Below are positions 9,253-18,360 of a DNA stretch of 64,000 bases, in pieces; position 1 is the first letter of the stretch; each line of letters begins with the position of its first letter. Both the position numbers and the translations under genes were made by a program. This stretch comes from Streptomyces rishiriensis. GTDB taxonomy: Bacteria > Actinomycetota > Actinomycetes > Streptomycetales > Streptomycetaceae. Location of the stretch: contig NZ_BEWA01000019.1 in NCBI RefSeq assembly GCF_003112535.1, positions 124,001 to 188,000 of the forward strand, written 5' to 3'. Under the pieces are notes generated by a model. That model was not told where the DNA came from and made no database searches. It saw nothing but the letters and a program-made list of their open reading frames with translations.

Positions 9253-9297
9253 CGTCCGCGGGGTCCGCGGGGTCTATGGGGTCCGTGGTGTCCGTGG
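9253..9297. repeat. tandem 9-bp repeat, five units
   Basis: Five consecutive units of GTCCGCGGG type (two exact, then GTCTATGGG, GTCCGTGGT, GTCCGTGGC), between the DUF2252 and J-domain genes. No gene covers it. Confidence 0.85.
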
Positions 9298-9367
9298 CGT
9301 GCTCGCCGTGGCGTCGGCCGAGGGTCTGTTCGGCCATGATCGGCCGGAGAGGCCCTAGGCTGGTCGG

Positions 9368-10165
9368 GTGACGACCCCCGAAGCTGAGCAGCCCCGGCCC
9401 GAGGCGCGGCTGGAGCAGGCCGTGCGGGCCGCCGAGCAGGCGTTGATCGAGTTCGAGATCGCGGTGGAGACCTTCCGCGTCGAGGTCGAGAACTTCTCGC
9501 GGCTCCACCACCAGAAACTCGGTCCCATGTACGCCCGGCTCGACGAGCTCGAAGCGCAGATCGCCGAGGCCAGGGCAGCCCGCACCGGTGACCCCGAGGA
9601 TCAGCGCAGGGCCGCCGAGGCGCGGGCCCGGGTGCTGCCGATGCCCGGGGTCGAGGAGCTGTTCCACGGCTGGATGGACGGCGAAGGGCTGTTCCCGGAG
9701 GCCGCGGCGATGCTCACGGACCAGTCGGTGCGGCCCCCCGAGCGGGTGCGGCCCAGCGAGGAGGCCCGCAAGCTCTACCGCGAGCTGGCCCGCAAGGCGC
9801 ACCCCGACCTGGCCCAGGAGGACGACGAGCGGGCCCGGCGCGAGGAGTTCATCACCCGCGTCAACGCGGCCTACGCGCGGGGCGACGCGGTCCTGCTGCG
9901 CGAGCTGGCCGAGGAGTGGGCGGCCGGCCCGGCTCCCGCCGAGCGCACCCCGAGCCCCAGCGAGGAGCTCTACGCGCGGCTGGAGTGGCTCGCCCAGCGC
10001 AAGGAGATGCTCACGCTGGTCGCGCGCGAGCTGGAGGACAGCGCGATCGGCTCGATGCTCCGGATGGCCCCGGACGACCCCGATCGTCTCCTGGACGAGA
10101 TCGCCGACAAGCTTCTCGCCGACGTCTCCGCCCGCGAGGCGGAGCTGGCCGAACTGGTGGGCTGA
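9368..10165 (+). CDS. J-domain-containing protein
   Basis: 265 aa. The first ~75 residues are a predicted coiled coil (LEQAVRAAEQALIEFEIAVE onward). Residues about 134-180 form a short J-domain-like helix pair with the diagnostic HPD motif in KAHPDLA near residue 145. The C-terminus is a charged helical region. There is no Gly/Phe region or zinc domain, so this is a class III J protein that would stimulate an unknown Hsp70. GTG start at 9368. It lies 40 bp upstream of the rhodanese gene, so the two are probably co-transcribed. The function beyond a chaperone link is unknown. Confidence 0.75.
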   Translation: MTTPEAEQPRPEARLEQAVRAAEQALIEFEIAVETFRVEVENFSRLHHQKLGPMYARLDELEAQIAEARAARTGDPEDQRRAAEARARVLPMPGVEELFHGWMDGEGLFPEAAAMLTDQSVRPPERVRPSEEARKLYRELARKAHPDLAQEDDERARREEFITRVNAAYARGDAVLLRELAEEWAAGPAPAERTPSPSEELYARLEWLAQRKEMLTLVARELEDSAIGSMLRMAPDDPDRLLDEIADKLLADVSAREAELAELVG

Positions 10166-10205
10166 CGCCGTCGTTCCGTGGCGTCCGTCGGGTAGCGTCG
10201 GGTCC

Positions 10206-10553
10206 ATGAGTTTCGGAGCTGGTGTGCCCACGGTCGAGGTCGGGGACCTCAAGGACGACGACTTCCTGCTGGACGTCCGCGAGGACGATGAGTGGCAGGC
10301 GGGGCACGCCGAGGGGGCGCTGCACATTCCCCTCAGCGAGTTCGTCGCCCGCTACGGAGAGCTGACCGAGGCGGCTCCGCAGGACGGTCGGATCCATGTG
10401 ATCTGCCGCTCCGGCGGTCGTTCGGCCCAGGTCACCATGTACCTCGCGCAGCAGGGCATCGACGCCGTCAATGTCGACGGCGGCATGCAGACCTGGGCCG
10501 TCACGGGCCGCCCGGTCGTCACGGACGCGGGCGAGCCGGGCTTCGTCCTCTAG
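10206..10553 (+). CDS. single-domain rhodanese (sulfurtransferase)
   Basis: 115 aa, one rhodanese domain. It begins MSFGAGVPTVEVGDLKDDD, then LLDVREDDEW (residues ~23-32) and the active-site loop VICRSGGRS with the catalytic Cys near residue 67. Six-residue active-site loops of this kind (CRSGGR) fit sulfur rather than phosphate transfer. It probably carries persulfide sulfur in the cytoplasm. It follows the J-domain gene by 40 bp and ends before a convergent acyl-CoA dehydrogenase. The open frame extends upstream, but only the ATG at 10206 starts at the domain. Confidence 0.9.
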   Translation: MSFGAGVPTVEVGDLKDDDFLLDVREDDEWQAGHAEGALHIPLSEFVARYGELTEAAPQDGRIHVICRSGGRSAQVTMYLAQQGIDAVNVDGGMQTWAVTGRPVVTDAGEPGFVL

Positions 10554-10742
10554 GACCGCCGAGTCCCACGGTGCCGTCCCTCGTCCTGTCCCACGCCTGG
10601 TGGGGCGGCCCTGGGCGGCCCTGTGGGGTGGCCCTGCCGGGCTGTCGCGTGGGGCGGGCGTTCCTTCGGGGTGGTTCCGTCGGCCGGTGGAGTCCGGACG
10701 CGTCGCTCGCGTCCTGGGTGCGGGATCGGCCGCAGCTCCCGG

Positions 10743-11930
10743 TCAGCCGAGGGGATGGGCGGCGAGCAGGTCGCCCAGCGCCTCCTCGTGCGCCGCGGCC
10801 GGGCCCAGCGACAGTTCCAGATGCTTGGCCCAGGCGTGGTACCGGTGCAGGGGGTAGTCGACGTCGGCTCCGAAGCCTCCGTGCAGATGCTGCGCGGTCT
10901 GCACGATCCGCCGGACGCCGTCCGAGGCCCAGATCTTGGCCACGGCGACGTCCCCGGACGCCGGCAGCGCGCCCGGCGCTCCTGAGGCGATCCGCCACGC
11001 GGCCTGCCACAGGGTGACCTCCATCGCGCGCAGGTCGATGTAGCGGTCGGCGGTCTGCACGGCGACGGCCTGGAAGCTGGCGATGGGGTGACCGAACTGC
11101 TCGCGCTTGCTCGTGTAGTCGCCGGTCATCCGCAGTACGCGCTCGCCCAGTCCGAGGGCCAGGGCGCACGTCCCCGTGGCGAGCAGGGAGCGGAGACGCT
11201 CCCATGCGCCGTCGGCGGTGATGACGTCCCGAGCGGGGATCCGCGCCGATTCCAGGCGCAGTTCGCCGAGCCGTTCGCCGGTGGTGGATATCTGCTCGGC
11301 GAGTACGACTCCCCGGTGCTCGCGCGGGACGAGGGCGAGGACGCTGCGGTCGTCCCCGGTGCGCGCCGGAACGAGGATGAAGTCGGCGTCGTACGCCCAC
11401 GGCACGGCCGTCTGCACACCTTCCAGCACCCAGGTGCCACCGCCCGTGCCGGTGTCCGACGTGGAGTCTGTGCCTGCGTCCGCGTCGTCGGCGTTCTCCA
11501 GCCGGGCGGTGACGGCGAGTTCGGCCGGGTCGTGGCCGGTGCGGCCGTTGGCGGCGACCGTCAGGACGACTTCGCCCCGCCCCGCCCGGGCGAGCAGAGC
11601 CGACCTCGGCTCCGGCCCGCCGTAGGCCTGTACGGCGGCCAGGGCGGCGCTGTGCTCCAGCAGCGGCACCCGTGCCAGCACCTTCGCCGACTCGCGCAGC
11701 ACCAGGCAGAGCGCGACCGCGTCCAGGCCGGAGCCGCCGGACTCCTCGTCCAGCAGCAGACTCAGCAGGTCGGCCGCCGCCAGCCGGTCCCACAGCGCGC
11801 GGTCGAAGGAGTCGGCCACGGCGCCCCTGGTGAGCGCGGGGCTCGGCACGCCGTCGGGGGCGACCCCGGCGAACACTCCCCGCGCCGCCTCGGCCGCGGC
11901 CTGCTGCTCCTCGGTGAAGGTGAAGTCCAC
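10743..11930 (-). CDS. acyl-CoA dehydrogenase (FadE type)
   Basis: 395 aa FAD-dependent acyl-CoA dehydrogenase. It has an N-terminal helical domain (MDFTFTEEQQAAAEAARG), a middle beta domain, and a C-terminal domain with TAQHLHGGFGADVDYPLHRY near residues 350-370. The family oxidises acyl-CoA to trans-2-enoyl-CoA. An Asp/Ala/Gly-rich stretch near residue 160 (DADAGTDSTSDTGTGGG) looks like a loop expansion. A TnnAACnnGTTnnA palindrome lies 45 bp upstream of the start, the type recognised by the steroid-catabolism repressor KstR, so the substrate may be a steroid side-chain or similar bulky acyl-CoA (inference). It is on the same strand as paaABCDE, 82 bp after paaE, and may be read through from it. 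The substrate is not certain. Confidence 0.85.
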   Translation of the reverse strand: MDFTFTEEQQAAAEAARGVFAGVAPDGVPSPALTRGAVADSFDRALWDRLAAADLLSLLLDEESGGSGLDAVALCLVLRESAKVLARVPLLEHSAALAAVQAYGGPEPRSALLARAGRGEVVLTVAANGRTGHDPAELAVTARLENADDADAGTDSTSDTGTGGGTWVLEGVQTAVPWAYDADFILVPARTGDDRSVLALVPREHRGVVLAEQISTTGERLGELRLESARIPARDVITADGAWERLRSLLATGTCALALGLGERVLRMTGDYTSKREQFGHPIASFQAVAVQTADRYIDLRAMEVTLWQAAWRIASGAPGALPASGDVAVAKIWASDGVRRIVQTAQHLHGGFGADVDYPLHRYHAWAKHLELSLGPAAAHEEALGDLLAAHPLG

Positions 11931-11975
11931 GGCCTGTCCTCCCGACGGGTCAGCTGATCTGACGGGTCGTCAAGA

Positions 11976-11989
11976 TAGAACAGGTTCTA
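11976..11989. promoter_or_regulatory. KstR-like operator palindrome
   Basis: TAGAACAGGTTCTA is a perfect 14-bp dyad (6-2-6) matching the TnnAACnnGTTnnA pattern described for the TetR repressor KstR of mycolic-acid actinobacteria. It lies between paaE and the acyl-CoA dehydrogenase start. Confidence 0.55.
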
Positions 11990-12012
11990 GAAGAAGGGAA
12001 CGGGCGGGTAGC

Positions 12013-13158
12013 TCAGCGGTCGAAGTCCACCTCCACCGCCTCCGTCACCGGGTGCGACTGGCAGGCCAGTACGTATCCCGCGTCCGTCTCCTCCGGCTCC
12101 AGGGCGAAGTTGCGGTCCATGCGCACCTCGCCGGAGACCAGGAAGGCCCGGCAGGTCCCGCACACCCCGCCCTTGCAGGCGTAGGGCGCGTCGGGACGGT
12201 TGCGCAGCACCGTCTCCAGGACCGACTCCCCGTCCCGCACGGGCCAGCTGCCGCCCCGGCCGTCGAGCCGGGCGGTCACGGTGCTGTGGGCGGGTGCCGC
12301 CGACTGCGCCGGCGGCAGTGCGGCGTCCACGTGGAAGACCTCCTCGTGGATCCGGGACCGCGGCACCCCTGTCTCGCGCAGCGCCTGCTCAGCGCCCTGT
12401 ACGAGCCCGAACGGCCCGCACAGGAACCACCCGGCCACCTGCCGCACCGGCAGCAGCGAGGGCAGCAGCCGGGTCAGCCGCTCCCGGTCCAGCCGCCCGG
12501 AGGGCAGACCTGCCTGCTGCTCCTCGCGGGAGAGGACGGTGACCAGCTGGAGACGCTCGGGGAAGCGGTCCTTCAGGTCGGCGAGCTCCTCCAGGAACAT
12601 CGTCGAGGCGGCCGTCCGGTCGCTGCGCAGAAGACAGAAGCGGGCGGAGGGCTCACGGGCCAGCAGCGTGGCGACGATCGACAGCACCGGAGTGATGCCG
12701 CTGCCGCCGACGATCCCCGCGTAGAGGCCGGGCGCGGGGTCCAGGGTGAAGCGGCCCGCCGGAGTCATCACGTCGAGCTCGTCGCCGACGCCGATCTCCT
12801 TCATCGCGTACGTCGAGAAGGATCCCCCCTCGACCAGCCGCACGCCCACGCGCAGGGTGCGGGGCCCCGGGCCGCCGGGGTCGGGCGCGGGCGAGCAGAT
12901 CGAGTACGTCCGCCGGACCTCGAACCCGTCAGCCGCGTCGGCCCCGTCAGCTCCGTCGGTGCCGTGGGCCCCGTCGGTCCTCTCGGCGCCGAGGGCTGCG
13001 TCGGTTCTCCCGGCCGAGCGGCGCAGGGTGAGGTGCTGTCCCGGAGCGTGCCGGAACTCCTCGCGCAGCTTTTCGGGGACCGTGAGGGTCAGGGCGACGG
13101 AGTCGTCCGTGAGGCGGTCCACCGCGGCCACGCGGAGCGGGTGGAAGCGCGCCATCAC
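12013..13158 (-). CDS. paaE: phenylacetyl-CoA epoxidase reductase subunit PaaE
   Basis: 381 aa. It has an N-terminal ferredoxin-reductase module with flavin motif RTYSICS (~119-125) and NAD(P)H motif GGSGITPVLS (~180), then a C-terminal plant-type 2Fe-2S ferredoxin domain with CKGGVCGTC and a later CQSHP cysteine. PaaE passes electrons from NADPH to the PaaA diiron centre. A low-complexity insert of repeated Gly-Ala-Asp/Thr-Asp-Gly units (about residues 88-113, before RRTYS) extends the first domain compared with typical PaaE. Its ATG overlaps the paaD stop by 4 bp. Last gene of paaABCDE. Confidence 0.93.
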   Translation of the reverse strand: MMARFHPLRVAAVDRLTDDSVALTLTVPEKLREEFRHAPGQHLTLRRSAGRTDAALGAERTDGAHGTDGADGADAADGFEVRRTYSICSPAPDPGGPGPRTLRVGVRLVEGGSFSTYAMKEIGVGDELDVMTPAGRFTLDPAPGLYAGIVGGSGITPVLSIVATLLAREPSARFCLLRSDRTAASTMFLEELADLKDRFPERLQLVTVLSREEQQAGLPSGRLDRERLTRLLPSLLPVRQVAGWFLCGPFGLVQGAEQALRETGVPRSRIHEEVFHVDAALPPAQSAAPAHSTVTARLDGRGGSWPVRDGESVLETVLRNRPDAPYACKGGVCGTCRAFLVSGEVRMDRNFALEPEETDAGYVLACQSHPVTEAVEVDFDR

Positions 13159-13799
13159 AACTCCTTGAAGTGGTCGAAGGGTTCGCGGCAGGCCAGGCAG
13201 CGCCGCAACGCCTTGCAGGCGGTGGAGGAGAAGCGGCTCAGCAGCTCGGTCTCCGCGGAGCCGCAGAGCGGGCAGCGGATCGGGTCCGCCGCCGCGACCG
13301 GGGCCTCTGCCGGCGTTTGCGCCGACGCTTGTGTCGGCTCCACGACCGCGGCCGCGGACCCGGCCGGGACCGCGTGGCCCGCGGCCGCCGCGACCGGGGT
13401 GCGACCGGTGGTCCGGCCGGATCGGGTCGGTCCCAGTTCCAGCGGCACCGGTCCCGGGCCGCGCACGGCGCGCGGCGGCGCTATGCCGAACTCCCGCAGC
13501 TTGCGGCGCCCTTCGGCCGAGATGTCGTCGGTCGACCAGGCGGGCGTGAGCACGGTGCGCACCGTCACCTCACGCACCCCGTGCGCGTGCAGCGCCCGCT
13601 CGATGTCCAGGGACATCGCCTCGATCGCCGGGCAGCCGGTGTAGGTGGGGGTCAGCTCCACCTCGACGGCGTCCGCGTGACCCAGGCGCACCGCGCGCAG
13701 CACGCCGAGTTCCTGGAGGGTGAGCACGGGCAGTTCGGGGTCGGGCACCGCGCCGGCGACCTCGAACAGCTCCGCCTCCAGCGCGGTGGGCGTCACCAT
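13155..13799 (-). CDS. paaD: phenylacetyl-CoA epoxidase maturation subunit PaaD
   Basis: 214 aa. The N-terminal MIP18/DUF59 domain contains PDPELPVLTLQELGV and TYTGCPAIEAM. The C-terminal zinc ribbon has CPLCGSAE and a second Cys set (CLACREPFDHFKEL). An Ala/Pro-rich linker of about 70 residues separates them, longer than in E. coli PaaD. PaaD is needed for maturation of the PaaABCE monooxygenase, probably in iron handling. The start ATG at 13797-13799 overlaps the paaC stop by 7 bp; the frame is open upstream but runs inside paaC. Confidence 0.92.
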   Translation of the reverse strand: MVTPTALEAELFEVAGAVPDPELPVLTLQELGVLRAVRLGHADAVEVELTPTYTGCPAIEAMSLDIERALHAHGVREVTVRTVLTPAWSTDDISAEGRRKLREFGIAPPRAVRGPGPVPLELGPTRSGRTTGRTPVAAAAGHAVPAGSAAAVVEPTQASAQTPAEAPVAAADPIRCPLCGSAETELLSRFSSTACKALRRCLACREPFDHFKEL

Positions 13800-14533
13800 G
13801 TCGCCCCCGGGTGGCTGCGGTGCAGATGCTGCATCTCGGCGAGCATCCGGCCGAACGACTCGGTGTGCAGACCCTCGCGGCCCGCGCCGGCCGTCCACGC
13901 TCCGGTGCGCGGCCCCTCGGGCAGCGCCAGACCGGCCCGCCCCAGGATGCCGCCCACCGACTCCAGCCAGTCCGGTTCCAGGCCTGCCGGGTCGAGGTCG
14001 AGACCGTCCAGGGGACGGAACATCTCGCCGGTGAACCGCCACAGGGCCGTGCAGGCGCGCCGCATGCGCTCATGGGCGACGTCGGTGCCGTCGCCGAGCC
14101 GCAGCGCCCACTGCTCGGCGTGGTCGCGGTGGTAGGCGACCTCCTTGACGGCCTTGGCGGCGAGCCCCGCGAACGGGCTCCGCCCGGCCGCCAGCCGGTC
14201 GTACAGCAGGTGCTGGTACGTGGAGAAGTACAGCTGGCGGGCGATGGTGTGGGCGAAGTCGCCGTTGGGCTGTTCGACCAACTGCACGTTGCGGAAGGCC
14301 CGTTCCTCCCGCAGGTAGGCCAGGTCGTCCTCGTCGCCGGCCATCGACAGCAGGATCCGGGCCTGGCCGAGCAGGTCGAGCGCGATGTTGGCGAGCGCGA
14401 CCTCCTCCTCCAGCACGGGCGCGTGGCCCATCCACTCCCCCAGACGGTGGGAGAGCACCAGGGCGTCGTCGCCCAGGGCGAGCGCGGCGGTGGTCGTGTG
14501 CGCCGCCGTGGGCGCGGGTGCCTGGCGCGTCAC
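13793..14533 (-). CDS. paaC: phenylacetyl-CoA epoxidase structural subunit PaaC
   Basis: 246 aa, ferritin-like helical fold without a full diiron site. Family features are LSHRLGEWMGHAPVLEEEVA, then LGQARILL and KEVAYHRDHAEQW. PaaC forms the core heterodimer with PaaA and supports its active site. GTG start at 14531-14533 (protein begins VTRQAP), chosen because it overlaps the paaB stop by 4 bp and because the open frame above it lies inside paaB. Second structural subunit in the cluster order A-B-C-D-E. Confidence 0.93.
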   Translation of the reverse strand: MTRQAPAPTAAHTTTAALALGDDALVLSHRLGEWMGHAPVLEEEVALANIALDLLGQARILLSMAGDEDDLAYLREERAFRNVQLVEQPNGDFAHTIARQLYFSTYQHLLYDRLAAGRSPFAGLAAKAVKEVAYHRDHAEQWALRLGDGTDVAHERMRRACTALWRFTGEMFRPLDGLDLDPAGLEPDWLESVGGILGRAGLALPEGPRTGAWTAGAGREGLHTESFGRMLAEMQHLHRSHPGATW

Positions 14534-14813
14534 AGGTGCTTCACCCCCTCCGGGATCTCGTAGAACGTCGGGTGGCGGTAGGGCTTGTCGGCGGCCGGCT
14601 CGAAGAACGGGTCCTTCTCGTCCGGCGAGGAGGCCGTGATCGCCGAGGACGGCACGACCCAGATGGAGACGCCTTCGCCGCGGCGGGTGTACAGGTCGCG
14701 GGCGTTGCGCAGGGCGAACTCGGCGTCCGGCGCGTGCAGGCTGCCGGCGTGGGTGTGGGAGAGGCCGCGCCGGGAGCGCACGAACACCTCCCACAGGGGC
14801 CAGTCGGTGTCGG

Positions 14814-14817
<4 letters not shown>
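14530..14817 (-). CDS. paaB: phenylacetyl-CoA epoxidase subunit PaaB
   Basis: 95 aa small subunit, typical length. It starts MTDTDWPLWEVFVRSRRGLS and has the conserved HAGSLHAPDAEFALRNARD segment. PaaB bridges PaaAC dimers in the complex. The start overlaps the paaA stop by 4 bp (ATGA), and its stop overlaps the paaC GTG. Confidence 0.94.
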
Positions 14818-15824
<1,007 letters not shown>

Positions 15825-15890
15825 GCGGTCCCCCTTGACCTAGGGCCTCGGCTGGACGCCGTGGCCTCGGCTCTGCCCGAGCCTTCTCCC

Positions 15891-15906
15891 GACCGATCGT
15901 TCGGTC
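15891..15906. promoter_or_regulatory. PaaR-type operator upstream of paaA
   Basis: GACCGATCGTTCGGTC: arms ACCGA/TCGGT around a 4-bp centre. Its 14-bp core is the exact reverse complement of the core at 21002-21015 and fits ACCGNNCGNNCGGT, the PaaR operator type described in corynebacteria. It sits 5 to 20 bases downstream of the inferred paaA transcription start. Confidence 0.75.
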
Positions 15907-15917
15907 CGTGCGATTCC

Positions 15918-15946
15918 ATGGTGGGACGGCCGTCGTATGGTGTCAA
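15918..15946 (-). promoter_or_regulatory. probable paaA promoter
   Basis: On the minus strand a perfect TTGACA (15946-15941) is followed after 17 bp by CACCAT (15923-15918). Transcription would begin near 15911, immediately before the operator. The -10 is only a partial match. Confidence 0.5.
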
Positions 15947-16108
15947 CCGCTGTGGATAACCTGCGGGTGTCCCTGTGGACGACCGCTTCGCCCCCGGCCC
16001 GTTCCCGGCGCCGCCGGGGGGAGGGCTGCGCCGAACGGGTGATGCTGAGTACCGTTCGCGATTGCGCGACGCAGCGCGAGGACGACCGGGATCGGGGAAC
16101 GGGGCGGA

Positions 16109-17122
16109 ATGGACGCGTACGACGGAGGCTCCGGCGCTCCACAGGGGCGCAGCGGACCGGGGGAGGCGCGGGCGCCGCGCGCCGAAGACGCACTTCCCGG
16201 CGGCGCCCTGCCCGGCCCGCGATCCGAACTCCCGAGCCCTGATGCCGGACCGTGCGCCGAGCTCGGCGAGGCCCAGGCCGACGCCCGCGAGGCCGACGCC
16301 CCCGAGGCGGGCAACCCTGAGGCCGGTGAGCGGGAGGCTGTCGCTCCTGAGGCGGGCAACCCTGAGGCCGGTGAGCGGGAGGCTGTCGCTCCTGAGGCGG
16401 GCAACCCTGAGGCCGGTGAGCGGGAGGCCGTCGCCTCTGAGGCCGGCGACCCCGGGGGCAGCGCCACCGGGCCTCGTACCGGTGTGGCGGCGTTGTCCCC
16501 GCGCTATCAGGTCTGCGCCGCGCTGGCGCTCGCCGTGGTGGCGGTCGCCGTCTGTCTGCACGTCGGGATGGTGTTCCTGCACGTCGCACCGTCGAACACC
16601 GTCACCAAGGCGCACGGCAAGGCGATCGACGAGTGGATCTACCCGGAGTTCGAGCAGAACTGGAAGCTGTTCGCGCCGAACCCGCTGCAGCAGAACATCT
16701 CCGTCCAGGTCCGCGCCCAGGTGCGCACCGCGGACGGCGGATCGCGGACCACCAACTGGTACGACCTGTCCGCGCAGGACGGCCGGGCCATAGACGGCAA
16801 CCTGGTGCCGAGCCACACCCAGCAGAACGAGCTGCGCCGCGCCTGGGACTTCTTCACCGCGACGCACGACAACGACAACCGCTCGGCCGGCGTCCGGGGC
16901 GCGCTCGCCGAGACGTATCTGCGCCGCATCGTGGTGCTGCGGCTGGAGCGCGGCGGCCTGACGGCCGACGGCGGTGTCGTGGAGCGGGTCCAGGTCCGCT
17001 CCCGGACCACCAATGTGACCCCGCCGAAGTGGAGCACCGAGAAGGTGTCGACGAGCCCGGTGTACCGCGAACTGTCCTGGTGGTCGGTGCCGGACGGCGC
17101 GACTGAGGGAGGCACGAGGTGA
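16109..17122 (+). CDS. DUF5819 family membrane protein
   Basis: 337 aa. Residues 1-125 are an acidic Glu/Ala/Gly/Pro-rich cytoplasmic tail including three exact or near-exact 15-residue repeats (from residue ~66). One membrane helix spans about 133-155 (ALALAVVAVAVCLHVGMVF), followed by an extracytoplasmic domain with EQNWKLFAPNPLQQN, the DUF5819 signature, and WYDLSAQDGRAID. Its stop overlaps the GTG of the HTTM gene by 4 bp, so the two proteins are made together and probably act as one complex. Function is not known. ATG start at 16109 preceded by GGGGCGGA. Confidence 0.8.
   Translation: MDAYDGGSGAPQGRSGPGEARAPRAEDALPGGALPGPRSELPSPDAGPCAELGEAQADAREADAPEAGNPEAGEREAVAPEAGNPEAGEREAVAPEAGNPEAGEREAVASEAGDPGGSATGPRTGVAALSPRYQVCAALALAVVAVAVCLHVGMVFLHVAPSNTVTKAHGKAIDEWIYPEFEQNWKLFAPNPLQQNISVQVRAQVRTADGGSRTTNWYDLSAQDGRAIDGNLVPSHTQQNELRRAWDFFTATHDNDNRSAGVRGALAETYLRRIVVLRLERGGLTADGGVVERVQVRSRTTNVTPPKWSTEKVSTSPVYRELSWWSVPDGATEGGTR
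16304..16438 (+). repeat. three tandem 45-bp repeats inside the DUF5819 gene
   Basis: Copies at 16304-16348, 16349-16393 and 16394-16438; the first two are identical, the third differs at its 3' end. Each codes EAGNPEAGEREAVA plus P or S. In frame, so copy number can vary without a frameshift. Confidence 0.92.
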
Positions 17123-18360
17123 ACCGGTTCTCCTTGTCGGTGTCCGCCGGCATCGCCCGTGTCACGGAGTCGGCCTTCGGGCCGTACCAGAGCGCGGTGG
17201 TCCGTATCGGCTTCAGCGTGACCTGGCTGCTGTTCCTGTTGCGCGAGATCCCCCACCGTGAGGAGCTCTACGGTCCCGACGGCCCCTGGAACTGGGAGCT
17301 GGCCCGGCAGCTGATCGACTCCAACGGGGCGTTCACCGCCTTGATGTGGTCCGACGGGCGGGGCTGGTTCGAGCTCGTGTACGCGCTCGCGCTGCTCTCC
17401 AGCGCGCTGCTGCTGCTGGGCTGGCGCACCCGCACGATGTCGGTGCTGTTCATGGTCGGCGTGCTCTCGCTGCAGAACCGGAGCGTCTTCGTCGGCGACG
17501 GCGGCGACAACGTGCTGCACCTGATGTCGATCTACCTGGTCTTCATGCGCTGCGGCCGGGTGTGGTCGCTGGACGCGCGACGGGTCCGGCGCGAGCAGGA
17601 GGCACGCGCGCGGGGAGAGCGGGTCACGGACCGGGTCGGCCCCGTGCTGTGGGCCGTGACCGGGTGCGCACTGATCACGGTGACCGTGGCGGACCGTTTC
17701 CACAGCGAGTGGTTCATTCCCGCGCTCCTGTGGGCGGCGTGGTGCGCGCAGGGGTTGTGGTGGGCCGTCGGGCGGCTGAGGAAGTCGGCGGAGCCGCGGA
17801 TCCTGCTCGACGTGATCGGCAACGTCCTGCACAACGGCGCCCTGGTCGTGATCATGGTCGAGGCCTGTCTGATCTACGCGACGGCCGGCTGGTACAAGAT
17901 CCAGGGCTCGCGCTGGCAGGACGGCACCGCCGTGTACTACCCGCTCCACCTGGACTACTTCTCACCCTGGCCGATGCTCGCCGACCTGCTGTCCGCCAGC
18001 GGCACGATGGTCATGATCGTGACTTACGGGACCGTCATCGTGCAGGTGGCCTTCCCGTTCACCCTCTCCAACCGGCGGCTGAAGAACGTCCTGCTGGCGG
18101 TGATGATGCTCGAGCACTCGGTGATCGCCGTCGTGCTGGGGCTGCCGTTCTTCTCGCTGGCGATGATCGCGACCGACGCCGTCTTCCTGCCCACCCCGTT
18201 CCTGCACCGGCTCGGCGGCTGGGCGGCACGCGCGCGTGGGCGGCTGTTCTCCGACGGCGACGGCGACGGCGGCGGCGACCGTGACGGCGGCGGCAGAGCC
18301 GCGCCGGAGCCCACGGACGAGGAAGGCGCCGCGCCCGCGCGCGTAGGGTTCACGGCATGA
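17119..18360 (+). CDS. HTTM-domain integral membrane protein
   Basis: 413 aa polytopic protein of the HTTM family, relatives of vitamin K-dependent gamma-glutamyl carboxylase. Visible features: VVRIGFSVTWLLFLLREIPH near residue 30, several helices (ALALLSSALLLLGW, FIPALLWAAWCAQGLWW, ALVVIMVEACLIYA), WYKIQGSRWQDGTAVYY near 260, and a C-terminal Asp/Gly-rich tail. Bacterial HTTM proteins are mostly uncharacterised. GTG start, translationally coupled to the DUF5819 gene; its stop overlaps the ATG of the SpoU gene by 4 bp. Confidence 0.85.
   Translation: MNRFSLSVSAGIARVTESAFGPYQSAVVRIGFSVTWLLFLLREIPHREELYGPDGPWNWELARQLIDSNGAFTALMWSDGRGWFELVYALALLSSALLLLGWRTRTMSVLFMVGVLSLQNRSVFVGDGGDNVLHLMSIYLVFMRCGRVWSLDARRVRREQEARARGERVTDRVGPVLWAVTGCALITVTVADRFHSEWFIPALLWAAWCAQGLWWAVGRLRKSAEPRILLDVIGNVLHNGALVVIMVEACLIYATAGWYKIQGSRWQDGTAVYYPLHLDYFSPWPMLADLLSASGTMVMIVTYGTVIVQVAFPFTLSNRRLKNVLLAVMMLEHSVIAVVLGLPFFSLAMIATDAVFLPTPFLHRLGGWAARARGRLFSDGDGDGGGDRDGGGRAAPEPTDEEGAAPARVGFTA

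Noticed and set aside
16304..16438. Possible CRISPR array
   Set aside because: The repeats are contiguous, in frame and without spacers.
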